A stretch of 64,000 nt of DNA, taken from the NCBI RefSeq assembly GCF_016463645.1, contig NZ_JAEMQX010000008.1, positions 1 through 64,000 on the forward strand, in the 5' to 3' direction. Within the stretch, counting starts at the first letter, position 1; each line of letters opens with the position of its first letter. The notes under the pieces are model-generated. The model was not told where the DNA came from. It searched no databases and worked only from the letters and a program-made list of their open reading frames with translations. The position numbers and the translations under genes were made by a program. The stretch comes from Sphingopyxis sp. GTDB taxonomy: Bacteria; Pseudomonadota; Alphaproteobacteria; Sphingomonadales; Sphingomonadaceae. Shown here piece after piece: positions 44,445 to 53,590 of this stretch.

Positions 44445-45928
44445 GCTAGCCGGCGCAGAAATTCCACATGCGGGGGCAGTTCGGCGAGCTGCTCCGCGAC
44501 CCGGCCGCGCAACGCCGCCAAGCGCGAAGCGAGGTCGGCGCCGGACAGGCCGTCGGCGATCGGATGCCAGCTCTGCGGCCACACCCCCTGCCCGGTCAGC
44601 ACCGCATACCAGTTCGTCGGCCCGAACAGGTCGCCGGGTTCGAAGAGGATATTGCCGGTGGCGCGGAACGCTTCGATCCGTTCGGCGAGCGTATCGGGCA
44701 TGCCCGCCGCGGCGACGTCGCGCCAGAAGCGCGTATCCTCGCGATTCGCGAGCGCATAATGTGCGATCACGAAATCGCGGACCGTACGATATTCGTGCAG
44801 GGCATCACGGTTGAAGCGCGCAACGATACGGGGATCGATCGTGTCGCGCGGCAGCAGTGCCAGTAACCGGATGATCGTTGTCTGGATGAGATGGATCGAG
44901 GTCGATTCCAAGGGTTCAAGAAAGCCGCCCGCGAGCCCGATCGCGACACAGTTACGATTCCAGATCGCTTTGCGATGCCCCGCGACGAAGCGGAGCCGGT
45001 TGGGATCGGCGAGCGGCGCGTCGGGAAGGCGTGAACGGAGCAGCGCCTCAGCCTTGTCGTGCTCCAGATGCGCGCTCGAATAGACATAGCCATTGCCCTC
45101 GCGGTGCTGGAGCGGGATGCGCCATTGCCAGCCGGCCTCGCGTGCGGTCGAGCGGGTGAAGGGTGCGGGTTCGGCCGCGCCATGCGAGGGCATCGCCACC
45201 GCGCTGTCGCACGGCAGCCAGTGACTCCATTCGCTATAACCCGTCCGGAGCGCGCCTTCGATGAGCAGCCCGCGAAAGCCCGAGCAATCGACGAAGAGAT
45301 CGCCCTCCATCGTGCGGCCATCATCCATCCCAAGCCCGGTGATGAAGCCGTCCTCAGGATCGAGACGGACGTCGGCGACCTTGCCCTCGATCCGCGCGAC
45401 GCCCTTGTCCTCAGCATAGTTGCGCAGGAAGCGAGCGTAGGCGGCAGCATCGAAATGGACCGCGTGATGCACGGGGCCGTGGCGCGTCGCGGGGGCAAAC
45501 CGGCCGGCCCGCGCGGCCATCGTTTCGAGATTATAGGGGCCGTGATCGGCGTCGCCGCCCGTGGCCAGATGGCGGAGCCAATGATGGTGAAAATGGATGC
45601 CCGACATTTCGATGCCGAGATAGCCGAACGGGTGGAAATAGCGGTGCCCCGCCCCGCCCCAGCCCGCGAACTCGATACCGAGCTTGATCGTCCCGTGCGT
45701 CGCCCGCAGGAACTCGGCCTGATCGAGGCGGAGATAGCGGTTGAATTCGTGGATCGGGGGCACCGTCGCCTCGCCGACGCCGACGGTTTCGATCGCCTCG
45801 GATTCGACGAGAGTGATGCGGTGCGGTTGCCCCGCAAGCGCGCGTCCAAGCGCCGCAGCGGTCATCCAGCCCGCGCTGCCGCCGCCGACGATGACGATGC
45901 GCCGGACGGCGCGCGCGCGTGCGCTCAT
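44441..45928 (-). CDS. Flavin-dependent tryptophan halogenase-family protein (third of three)
   Basis: A 495-residue protein of the tryptophan halogenase family. The FAD-binding GGGSAGW is at residues 15-21 (IVIVGGGSAGWMTAAALG), followed by VESEAIETVGVGEAT, the catalytic lysine in GTIKLGIEFAGWG, the WxWxIP signature in GWQWRIPLQHR and the EPLEST motif (FLEPLESTSIHLIQ). All classical halogenase residues are present. The ATG at 45928 overlaps the stop of the middle paralogue (ATGA). Such proteins accompany TonB receptors in sphingomonads, Caulobacter and Xanthomonas carbohydrate loci; their natural substrate is unclear. Halogenation is family knowledge, not demonstrated here. Its stop overlaps the converging GntR gene. 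Confidence 0.9.
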   Translation of the reverse strand: MSARARAVRRIVIVGGGSAGWMTAAALGRALAGQPHRITLVESEAIETVGVGEATVPPIHEFNRYLRLDQAEFLRATHGTIKLGIEFAGWGGAGHRYFHPFGYLGIEMSGIHFHHHWLRHLATGGDADHGPYNLETMAARAGRFAPATRHGPVHHAVHFDAAAYARFLRNYAEDKGVARIEGKVADVRLDPEDGFITGLGMDDGRTMEGDLFVDCSGFRGLLIEGALRTGYSEWSHWLPCDSAVAMPSHGAAEPAPFTRSTAREAGWQWRIPLQHREGNGYVYSSAHLEHDKAEALLRSRLPDAPLADPNRLRFVAGHRKAIWNRNCVAIGLAGGFLEPLESTSIHLIQTTIIRLLALLPRDTIDPRIVARFNRDALHEYRTVRDFVIAHYALANREDTRFWRDVAAAGMPDTLAERIEAFRATGNILFEPGDLFGPTNWYAVLTGQGVWPQSWHPIADGLSGADLASRLAALRGRVAEQLAELPPHVEFLRRLA

Positions 45929-47388
45929 CCGCGCATCCGCCCGAGCGCTTCGGCGTGCGTCTCCATCGCGTGGACATCGCCCGCGATGGCGCGGAGCTGG
46001 CGCTGGAATTCGGTCATCAGCACCCGATCCTCGACCAGCAGCGCCTGCGGGTCGAAGCTGCGCGGGATCACGCCATGCCCCGCCATCACGAGCGCCCAAC
46101 TATCCTCGACGTGCGCCTCGTGATTGAAATGCGCGAACATGCCGCGCGCGGCAAAAAGGTCTATCTTGGCAGTGAGCTCGGTCGAGACCGGCGCGGCGCG
46201 CGCGGCATCCCAGAAGGGCTCGGTGCGGGTATTGAGGCGGAAATGCTGCGCGGTAAAGTCGATCACGCGCGCCCGGGTGCCCGCCATTTCCTCACTGTAG
46301 ATATCAGCCTCCGGCATCGCAGCGCGATCGATCGGCCACAAGAGGACGAGCTGCGCTATGCCAAGCTGGAGCAGCAGCAGCTCGGCACCATCGAGCGGTG
46401 GCGCGGTACCCGATGCCGGGCCCAGAGCGACGACATTGCCGACCCACGCGCGCGCGCGCGCGGTGGCGGCGAGCGACGCTGGCGGTGCGGCGTCGACAGG
46501 GCGTCCAAGGGCGGCGGCCAATGCGACGGGGGCGTCAGCGTCGGGCAACAACCGGCCGTCATAGGCGAATTCGATTGCGGTCCGGTTCGCGAGCGGGATC
46601 ATCGTCAGCCAGCCGGCGGGGTGCGCGGCAACGCGGCTGTAGAGCGGCAGCGGATCGAAGGCAGACGTCGAGGCGCGGATGATGCGGTCGCAAAAGCCGG
46701 CGCGCACGGCGCGGTCGTCAGGATCGACGCGGGCGATCAGCGCGCCGTGGACATCGACGAACAAGTCGGCATCCAGCACTTCACCGTAGGCGAGTTCGAT
46801 CCGATCGAGGCCCGATCCGCCGACATGGGGAATAGCTTCCGCCCCGGCAAGGATGCGGACATCGGCCTGCTCGCACGCCGCGCGCAGCAGCCCGGTATAG
46901 CCGGCTGCGTCGAGGTGCCAGCCCGCCTTGACCGCCTGCCGCGTCGCGGTCTCGTGCGGCACGCCGGTGCGGCCCTGCTTGGCGGCGACGGCAGCGAGGC
47001 AGAAATCCTCAAGCCCGACGCGCAGCCCCGCTTGTCGCGCACGTGTCCAGTGCTGAACGAAGGGCAGGTCGGCGAAGGCGCTGCCCGCGTCGCCATAAGC
47101 ATGGAGAAAGGCGTCGTCGCCGCCTGACCAGCCGGCGAACTGTTGGCCCATGGCGATTGTCGCGGCGGCATGGCGGACCAGCTCGGTTCCTTCGATGCCG
47201 AGCAGACGGTGAAAGGTCGCAAGGTCGGGCGGCGCGATCAGCGCGGCGTGCGGTACGGGCACCTCGCCGGTGTCGACCCAGACGATATCGGTACCCAGCC
47301 GCGAATAGGCGCGGCAAACCGCGAGCGCAGCCATCGCCGCTGCAATTCCGCCGCCATAGACGACGACGCGCTGCACCGAATTGCTCAT
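45925..47388 (-). CDS. Degenerate halogenase paralogue lacking catalytic residues
   Basis: A 487-residue protein aligning along its whole length with the flanking halogenases but with the signatures changed. The FAD motif is GGGIAAA rather than GGGSAGW, the GVGEAT segment is replaced by GEVPVPHAAL, the catalytic lysine position in TIKLGIEFAGW is alanine (TIAMGQQFAGW), the second Trp of WxWxIP is Thr (GWLTMIP) and the EPLEST glutamate region reads PPLDGA. The gene is intact and overlaps both neighbours by ATGA, so it is translated. It may be a non-catalytic partner, a flavin-less scaffold, or an enzyme with another chemistry. Confidence 0.8.
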   Translation of the reverse strand: MSNSVQRVVVYGGGIAAAMAALAVCRAYSRLGTDIVWVDTGEVPVPHAALIAPPDLATFHRLLGIEGTELVRHAAATIAMGQQFAGWSGGDDAFLHAYGDAGSAFADLPFVQHWTRARQAGLRVGLEDFCLAAVAAKQGRTGVPHETATRQAVKAGWHLDAAGYTGLLRAACEQADVRILAGAEAIPHVGGSGLDRIELAYGEVLDADLFVDVHGALIARVDPDDRAVRAGFCDRIIRASTSAFDPLPLYSRVAAHPAGWLTMIPLANRTAIEFAYDGRLLPDADAPVALAAALGRPVDAAPPASLAATARARAWVGNVVALGPASGTAPPLDGAELLLLQLGIAQLVLLWPIDRAAMPEADIYSEEMAGTRARVIDFTAQHFRLNTRTEPFWDAARAAPVSTELTAKIDLFAARGMFAHFNHEAHVEDSWALVMAGHGVIPRSFDPQALLVEDRVLMTEFQRQLRAIAGDVHAMETHAEALGRMRG

Positions 47389-48890
47389 GGCGCGGGCGCC
47401 GGGCAATAGCATGCGATGAAATCGGCGTGCGAGGGCACCATCGCCGCGGCGTCGGCAATGGCCGCGGCAAAGCTCGACAGCCGCTCGTCCACGGTCGCCG
47501 CGGGCAGCACATCGGCGAGCCGATCGGCGGCGCGCGGTTCGATCCCCTGCCCGATGAACACCGCCTGCCAGCTCGGTGGACCGAACAGCCCGTCGCGATA
47601 AGCCTCGATATAGCCGCGATGGCGGAAACGTTCGATCTTGCCCGCGAGCGTATCGGGCATGTCGATCGCCGTCACGCGCTGCCACAGAGGGGCGTCGGGT
47701 TCGTTCCCGACATAATGGAGGATCAGGAAATCCCGGATGCGGTCATATTCGACCTCCATCACGCGGTTGAATTCGGCGGGTAAGGCAGGATCGATCGCGC
47801 GCCCCGCGGGCATCAGCGTCAGCGTGTGCATGATCGCCATCTGAACGAGGTAGATGCTGGTCGATTCGAGCGGTTCGAGGAAGCCGCCCGCGAGCCCCAT
47901 GCCAATGCAATTCCTCGCCCATGCCCGTTCGCGTTTGCCCGCACTGAAGCGCAGCAAGCGCGGGTCGGCGAGCGCCTCGCCGTCGAGATTGGCGAGCAGG
48001 GTGGTCGCGGCCTCGTCGTCCGAGATATCCGCGCTCGAATAAACGTAGCCGTTGCCGGTGCGGTGCTGGAGCGGGATGCGCCATTGCCAGCCCGCCTTGC
48101 GCCGCGTCGAGCGGGTGTAGGGCGTGAAGTCGGCCGAGCGGACCGACGGCACCGCCTGCGCGCTGTCGCAGGGCAGCCAGTGCGACCAGTCCTCGAGACC
48201 GACGCCGAGCGTCTGTCCGAGAAGCAGCGAGCGAAAACCCGAGCAGTCGACGAACATGTCGCCCGCGATGCGCACGCCCGAGGCGAGCTTGACCGCGGCG
48301 ATGTCGCCGCTTTCGTTGTCCTGCTCAACCTCGACGACCCGCCCCTCGACGCGCTCGGTCCCGCGAGCCTCGGCCCAGCCGCGCAGATAGCGGGCATAGA
48401 GAAAAGCATCGAGATGATAGGCGTAGGCGAAGGCGTTGCAGACGTCGCCCGCGTCACCGTTCGGCAGCATGAAGCGGTTCTGCCGCGCTGTGACGATAGG
48501 GAAGCAATAGTCGAACAGCGGTGCCGCGGTGCCGGCGCGGTGCGCCCGGATCCAGTAGCTGAAGAAATCGGCTTCGCCGATCGGACGACCGAAGGTGCCG
48601 AACGGGTGAATGTAGCGGTCACCCTCGCGCCCCCAGTTAACGAATTCGATGCCGAGCTTGAAGCTCGCCTGCGTCGCCTTCATGAATTCAGCTTCGTCGA
48701 GGCCGAGGAAGTCGTTGAAATCCTTCATCTGTGGCAGCGTCGCTTCGCCGACGCCGACGGTGCCGATTTCCTCGGATTCGACGAGGCGGACGCGGAAATG
48801 CACGGGATCGAGTTTGGCCGCGCACGCCGCAGCGCACATCCACCCTGCGGTCCCGCCGCCGACAATCACCAGTTCGAACCGATCCCCCAT
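47385..48890 (-). CDS. Flavin-dependent tryptophan halogenase-family protein (first of three)
   Basis: A 501-residue canonical member: GGGTAGW at residues 11-17, VESEEIGTVGVGEATLP, the catalytic lysine in ASFKLGIEFVNWG, GWQWRIPLQHRTGNGYVY and FLEPLESTSIYLVQ. It is the first gene after the TonB receptor (67-base gap) and overlaps the degenerate paralogue by ATGA, so receptor and three halogenase-family genes look like one operon. Local sequence is close to the third member at 44441 in all motifs but the two are not identical, consistent with an older duplication. Role in GlcNAc or chitin use is unknown. Confidence 0.9.
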   Translation of the reverse strand: MGDRFELVIVGGGTAGWMCAAACAAKLDPVHFRVRLVESEEIGTVGVGEATLPQMKDFNDFLGLDEAEFMKATQASFKLGIEFVNWGREGDRYIHPFGTFGRPIGEADFFSYWIRAHRAGTAAPLFDYCFPIVTARQNRFMLPNGDAGDVCNAFAYAYHLDAFLYARYLRGWAEARGTERVEGRVVEVEQDNESGDIAAVKLASGVRIAGDMFVDCSGFRSLLLGQTLGVGLEDWSHWLPCDSAQAVPSVRSADFTPYTRSTRRKAGWQWRIPLQHRTGNGYVYSSADISDDEAATTLLANLDGEALADPRLLRFSAGKRERAWARNCIGMGLAGGFLEPLESTSIYLVQMAIMHTLTLMPAGRAIDPALPAEFNRVMEVEYDRIRDFLILHYVGNEPDAPLWQRVTAIDMPDTLAGKIERFRHRGYIEAYRDGLFGPPSWQAVFIGQGIEPRAADRLADVLPAATVDERLSSFAAAIADAAAMVPSHADFIACYCPAPAP

Positions 48891-48957
48891 GGCGACCTAG
48901 CTTAGCGCAACAGAAAGCAGGCGCCAGCCCCGTGACAGGGCCGACACCGCTCCCCCT

Positions 48958-51900
48958 TTAGAAGTTGAGCCGCACGCCGAACTGGTAGCGCCGGTCGTTC
49001 TTGAACCAGGCATTCGGTTTGAGCAGGCCATCCGAATCCACCTGCTGCATCAGGACCGTGTCGGTACCGAGCAGGTTGGTGCCTTCGAGGACGAATTCGA
49101 GGCGATCGGTCGCGCGGAGGCGAAGCGATGCGTCGAGATAGCCCGTACTCTTCTGCCAGATCGGGAAACCCACGCAGCAATCGATCGCGGTCACCAGATA
49201 TTTCGAGCGCCAGTTGTAGGCGACGCGCGCCGATACCGGGCCCTTTTCAAACATGCCGACGAGGTTGTAGCTGTGCTTCGAAATACCTTCGAGCGCATCG
49301 GGTTTTACCGTGCTGTTTTCGTAGGTGATGCCACCGCCCGCCGTCCCGCCGGCGGTCTCGTTGGTCAGATTGACCGTCTCGATCCCGCTGTTCTTCACAT
49401 AAGTGTAGTTGGTCTGGATTCCGAAGCCGTCAAACGGCGCCGGGAGGAAGTCGAAGAAGGTCTGGAAGGCTGCTTCGAAACCGTAGATTTTGGCGCCGTC
49501 GCCATTGACCGGTCGGTTGAGGCGAACATCCTCGGTCACGCCATTGTTGGTGATCGACAGATTGAACTGCCCCGCCTGAATATAGTCGTAGAACTTCTTG
49601 TAAAAGCCGGTGACCGTCACCGATGCAGCCGGCGCGATGTAATATTCCATGGTCAGGTCGAACTGGTCGGCCGTCATCGGCTTGAGTCCGGGATTGCCCG
49701 ACGTGCCGGTATATTGCCAATCGTAAGCGATCGCCTCGCCCGCCGCGTTGCGTGTGACATTGGGGTCGGACGGATCGTTCAGATTGGGCGACAGGCGATT
49801 GATCGTCAGATAGTTCCGCAACAACCCGAAGTCGGGCCGCGACATCGCGCGCGAGTAGGCGAAGCGCGACACCAGCTTGTCGGTCAGGTCGAACTTGACG
49901 TTGAAGCTGGGCAGCGCGTGGAAATGGTTATCGTTGGACGTGTCCGCGACGATCCCGCCGTCGTTGAACGCGATCTCCGCCGCCGTGATGACGCAACCGG
50001 CCGTCGCGGTTGGCGTAGCGGGCGGTGGCGGCGTCGAACGGTCGCAGACCAGTTGATCTGGGGTGAACGGGTTGGCGAAAGTCGTCGCGCCCTGCGTCTT
50101 GTCCCGGGTCCATACAAGCCGGACGCCAAGGTTGCCCGAAATGCCGATACCACCGATCGCAAGGCCGTCCCCGCCGAACTTCGCCATCGCGTAGGCCGCG
50201 ACAGTGCGCTCGCTTACCTTGTGCACCTCGCTCGGCAGATAGCAGCCGTAGTCGCCTTCGATCGTTTCGCCGGCGCGATATCCAGCGCCCGAGCAAACCG
50301 GATAATATTCGCCGACACCGATCGTCGGCCGTCCCAGCGTGCTGGCGAGATCCTCGCGGTTCACCAGCTTGTCCATGTTGAAAAAGACGAACGAATGCTG
50401 GTTGGTCTGGCTCCCCGCGAAGAAGCTTCGATCGAACGTGTGGGTCTGGTAGCCGTTCACGCCGTAAACCGGCTTATCGACGTTGAAATAGGATGCCTGG
50501 GTATTCGTCCAGTTATTGGAGATGTTCGCCCAGTTATACGCACCCCACCGCACCGTCTGGTCGCGGTCGGCATAGCGCGCGCCAACCTTGATCGCGTCGA
50601 GCCACCCCGAATCGACATCATATTCAACATCGGCGCGGAGCGCGACTTCCTTGCCGTCGCTGTCCTCGGTGTGATCGGTGACCGCGTAATAGTGGTAATT
50701 GTTCGCGTTGTTGAGGCCGCCCAAAGACAGGTTGATATTGTTCGCAACCGTCGGAATGAACTCGAGCCGCGGATATTCGCCGGTCAGATCGACGAAGGTG
50801 TTCGCATAGCTGCGCGTCGTCACCGATGCGTTGTAGTTGCTGACGCTGGCGTCCACATATTGCCCGTCGAGCGTCACGCGCAGCCGGTCGTTCACGTCCC
50901 AGCGGAGATTGAGGCCGAAATCCTGTGTGATCTGCTTGTTGCGCAAGGCGTTGGCTGCCGTATCAACGTGCGGCGCCTTGCGCGGGCTGGCGCAGGACGC
51001 CTCCCACGAATAGCATTGGGCGAAGAACGGCTCGCCATCCTCGTTGAGGCCATAGCCCGCATTGTCACCCGGGAAATCGCCGTGATAGCCCGTCGGCTGC
51101 GTCCACCAACCCGACAGGAAATTGCCGTCGTCATCGAAAGTGAAACGGTCACGGACCGCGCCCGTGGCATAGGGATTGGCGACCCCCGCCAGCGGGCTGA
51201 CCTGCAGCGCATCGCCATAGACGAAATCGCTGGGCTTGCCGTAGAGATCGGGGATAAGCGCCGCGGACAGCACCGAGTATTCGCGCCAGCTGTTGTTATA
51301 TTGCGACCGGTTGTATTGTCCGGTCAGTTCCATCGATCCATCGGTCGACCGCCACTGGAACGCCGCCGCAACGCCATAGCGTTTCCGGTCATATTCATTT
51401 TCGCGCAGATAGATGCCGCCGGGAACGTAGGTCTTGCCCGCATTCAGCGCGCCGTCTCCATCGGTGTCGAACGCCCCGTCGAAGATGCCCATGCGGTCGA
51501 ACTGGACGCCTTGGCTCGCGGTGATGGCATGCGAATAGGCGCCGTTGAGCATCAGGCCAATCTCGCCGATGCCCGTTTCCCAACGGTTTGAAATGATGCC
51601 GGAGATTTCGGGCGTCGATTTCTTGGCGATATCGCCATAGGTGTTCTTGATCGAAATCGAGATCAGGCGGCCATCCTGATCGAAGGGCAAGCGGGTACGC
51701 AGGTTGACGGTGCCGGCGATCCCGCCCTCGATCAGGTCGGCGGTCTGGTTCTTGTAGGTATCGATGCCGCCGAGCAATTCGGGCGAGATGTCCTGCCACG
51801 ACAGGCCGCGCGACGAGTTCGCGCTGAAGGTATCACGACCGTTGAATTCGGAGCGGACCTGATTGAGACCGCGGATGATGACGCCGGACGGCTCGGCCGA

Positions 51901-52242
51901 GAAGTGCGACGTGTCATCGGTACCGGCGAAACGGATCACGGTGATGCCGGGCACGCGCTGGAGCGCCTCGGCGACCGACTTGTCGGGGAAGGACCCGATG
52001 TCCTCGGCGGTGATCGAATCGACGACCGTGTCGGCGTTACGTTTCCGGTTCTGCGCTGATTCGAGATTGGCGCGAATACCGGTAACGACGATGTCGTCCG
52101 CATTTTCCTCGTCGGCCGATGCCGGCGCAGGGCTTTCCTGCGCCGCGGCGGGAAGGATCATCGCGCTCGAAAGCGCCGCTCCGCAGATGCTGTGAAGCAG
52201 ACCTCGGCGAATCCCGTTTGTCTTGGCAGGCCCCTTAACCAT
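48958..52242 (-). CDS. TonB-dependent receptor of the chitin/GlcNAc locus
   Basis: A 1094-residue outer-membrane transporter. A signal peptide (MVKGPAKTNGIRRGLLHSIC... ending AAAQ) is followed by the TonB box DDIVVTGIRANLESAQNRKRNADTVVDSITAEDIGSFPDKSVAEALQRVPG, the form typical of sphingomonad/Xanthomonas sugar receptors. The large barrel then ends GVRLNF with terminal phenylalanine. The ATG at 52242 is preferred over the longer frame because it has GGGGGGAA upstream and begins the signal peptide. It is divergent from NagX-like gene 52417 with a regulatory palindrome between them. Expected role is uptake of chitooligosaccharides or GlcNAc, as in Xanthomonas and Caulobacter. Confidence 0.92.
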   Translation of the reverse strand: MVKGPAKTNGIRRGLLHSICGAALSSAMILPAAAQESPAPASADEENADDIVVTGIRANLESAQNRKRNADTVVDSITAEDIGSFPDKSVAEALQRVPGITVIRFAGTDDTSHFSAEPSGVIIRGLNQVRSEFNGRDTFSANSSRGLSWQDISPELLGGIDTYKNQTADLIEGGIAGTVNLRTRLPFDQDGRLISISIKNTYGDIAKKSTPEISGIISNRWETGIGEIGLMLNGAYSHAITASQGVQFDRMGIFDGAFDTDGDGALNAGKTYVPGGIYLRENEYDRKRYGVAAAFQWRSTDGSMELTGQYNRSQYNNSWREYSVLSAALIPDLYGKPSDFVYGDALQVSPLAGVANPYATGAVRDRFTFDDDGNFLSGWWTQPTGYHGDFPGDNAGYGLNEDGEPFFAQCYSWEASCASPRKAPHVDTAANALRNKQITQDFGLNLRWDVNDRLRVTLDGQYVDASVSNYNASVTTRSYANTFVDLTGEYPRLEFIPTVANNINLSLGGLNNANNYHYYAVTDHTEDSDGKEVALRADVEYDVDSGWLDAIKVGARYADRDQTVRWGAYNWANISNNWTNTQASYFNVDKPVYGVNGYQTHTFDRSFFAGSQTNQHSFVFFNMDKLVNREDLASTLGRPTIGVGEYYPVCSGAGYRAGETIEGDYGCYLPSEVHKVSERTVAAYAMAKFGGDGLAIGGIGISGNLGVRLVWTRDKTQGATTFANPFTPDQLVCDRSTPPPPATPTATAGCVITAAEIAFNDGGIVADTSNDNHFHALPSFNVKFDLTDKLVSRFAYSRAMSRPDFGLLRNYLTINRLSPNLNDPSDPNVTRNAAGEAIAYDWQYTGTSGNPGLKPMTADQFDLTMEYYIAPAASVTVTGFYKKFYDYIQAGQFNLSITNNGVTEDVRLNRPVNGDGAKIYGFEAAFQTFFDFLPAPFDGFGIQTNYTYVKNSGIETVNLTNETAGGTAGGGITYENSTVKPDALEGISKHSYNLVGMFEKGPVSARVAYNWRSKYLVTAIDCCVGFPIWQKSTGYLDASLRLRATDRLEFVLEGTNLLGTDTVLMQQVDSDGLLKPNAWFKNDRRYQFGVRLNF

Positions 52243-52294
52243 TATGATTTCCCCCCATCCCGTCCGGTCCAGATTGCCTTCCCACAATCCATAT

Positions 52295-52325
52295 AAGACC
52301 AATTGCGTCTTTGGAATATTACCAA
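52295..52325. promoter_or_regulatory. Candidate NagR/DasR-like operator region between receptor and NagX
   Basis: AAGACCAATT (52295-52304) is followed by TTGGAATATTACCAA (52311-52325), an inverted repeat TTGG-N7-CCAA. Both elements carry ACCAA/TTGG halves, as do the elements before the GntR gene and the deaminase gene. It lies in the divergent promoter between the receptor (start 52242) and NagX-like gene (52417). Assignment to the GntR protein is inferred from sequence resemblance to dre sites. Confidence 0.4.
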
Positions 52326-52416
52326 TAGACTACAAATCCAAGGCGCTGTCCATTGCAAATTTATGGCAGAGCCAAGAGGACGCGCCGGGGACGGCGACAA
52401 CGGGAGAGACAAAGCC

Positions 52417-53499
52417 ATGCGATTGATTTCACTCGATGTGCTCCGGGGGCTGACCGTCGCCGGAATGATTCTGGTGAATTCCGCTGCGGCGATGAAATAT
52501 GGCGCGGAAGCGAATGTTGCGCCGATCCTTCTCCATGTCAGCTGGGATGGCCTCACGCTCGCCGACCTTGTTTTTCCAGGCTTTTTGACGATGGTGGGCA
52601 TCGCGATCCCCTTTTCGATGCGTGAGGCGAAGCTCGATTCGGCGCAGCGGCGCCATATCCTCGGCCGCACTGCCCGCCTGCTGCTTCTGGGTTTCATCCT
52701 CAGCAATCTGTACTGGTTCACCAGCTTTGCCTCGGGCGACTGGCGCCTGTTCGGGGTGCTGCAACGAATCGGGCTCATCTATTGCGCCTGCGCCTTTCTG
52801 TTCCTGCTGATCGGGCCGCGCGCGCGGATGATCGCGATCACCGCCATGCTCGCCGTCTATTGGCCTTTGGCCCTGCTCCCCTCGCTCGACGGCGTCGGGA
52901 CCGATATCTGGGTCCGCGGGCATAATTTCGTCGCGTCGGTCGACCGGCTTCTGCTCGACAACCACCTCTATGTAAAAGGACCCCAAGGCTATGACCCCGA
53001 GGGTATATTGGGCACCCTGCCCGCGATCGCGCAGGGGCTGATCGGGGTCGCGATCGGCGAAATGCTGATCCGCCGCGAGGGCACGGCGGCGCGCGAGCTG
53101 GCAATGATCGGCGCGGCGATGCTCGTCGTGGGCGGCGCATGGAGTCTCGCGTTCCCGATCGTCAAGGATATCTGGTCGAGCAGCTTCGTACTCGTCACCA
53201 GCGGGATCACCGTGCTCGCGCTCGCGCTGCTCCACCAGGGGCTTGACCGCGAGGGCCGCGCTCCGGGAATCGGAGCGACTGCCATGCTCGCCTTCGGCAC
53301 CAACGCCATTGCCGCCTATACGCTGCACCAGATCACAGCCGGAGTCGTGACGTGGGATCTGTTGCTGCTGCCCTTCCGCGCGCTGCGCGAGACGCTGGGC
53401 GATCCAGTTGCGTCGCTGCTCCCGATCCTCATCTACATGCTGCTGATCTGGGGTGTGATGGAATGGCTGCACAGCAAGGGTTGGATCATCAAAATCTGA
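52417..53499 (+). CDS. nagX: NagX-like membrane protein (DUF5009/heparan-alpha-glucosaminide acetyltransferase-like)
   Basis: A 360-residue integral membrane protein with about ten spans, related to the heparan-alpha-glucosaminide N-acetyltransferase/YeiB group and frequent in bacterial GlcNAc operons under the name NagX. The first segment RLISLDVLRGLTVAGMILVNSA is diagnostic. Also present are PILLHVSWDGLTLADLVFPGFLTMVG, GRTARLLLLGFILSN and GVLQRIGLIYCACAF. The ATG at 52417 has GGGAGAG upstream; an earlier ATG at 52363 is possible. Its precise function (transport or acetylation of glucosamine) is not settled. Divergent from the receptor and 91 bases ahead of the deaminase gene. Confidence 0.85.
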   Translation: MRLISLDVLRGLTVAGMILVNSAAAMKYGAEANVAPILLHVSWDGLTLADLVFPGFLTMVGIAIPFSMREAKLDSAQRRHILGRTARLLLLGFILSNLYWFTSFASGDWRLFGVLQRIGLIYCACAFLFLLIGPRARMIAITAMLAVYWPLALLPSLDGVGTDIWVRGHNFVASVDRLLLDNHLYVKGPQGYDPEGILGTLPAIAQGLIGVAIGEMLIRREGTAARELAMIGAAMLVVGGAWSLAFPIVKDIWSSSFVLVTSGITVLALALLHQGLDREGRAPGIGATAMLAFGTNAIAAYTLHQITAGVVTWDLLLLPFRALRETLGDPVASLLPILIYMLLIWGVMEWLHSKGWIIKI

Positions 53500-53542
53500 T
53501 CGCCGAACATACCCCTTGATGAGACATATATAACCTATATAG

Positions 53543-53552
53543 TACCAATGCA
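53543..53552. promoter_or_regulatory. TACCAATGCA element upstream of the deaminase/nagA/PTS operon
   Basis: TACCAATGCA, identical to bases 43630-43639 before the GntR gene. It lies 38 bases before the deaminase start, at a position suited to repression. It is proposed as part of a GntR-regulator site. Confidence 0.35.
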
Positions 53553-53590
53553 TCGGATGCCGCTACGTCATCCGATCCGGAGACAGATGA

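Noticed and set aside
45925-47388. Pseudogene call for the middle halogenase paralogue
   Set aside because: The frame is intact over 487 codons, overlaps both neighbours by ATGA and keeps full-length similarity, so it is treated as a real but degenerate protein.
49273-51591. A 772-codon plus-strand open frame opposite the GlcNAc-locus receptor
   Set aside because: Same reasons: the receptor has a signal peptide, TonB box and barrel, whereas this frame has no family features.
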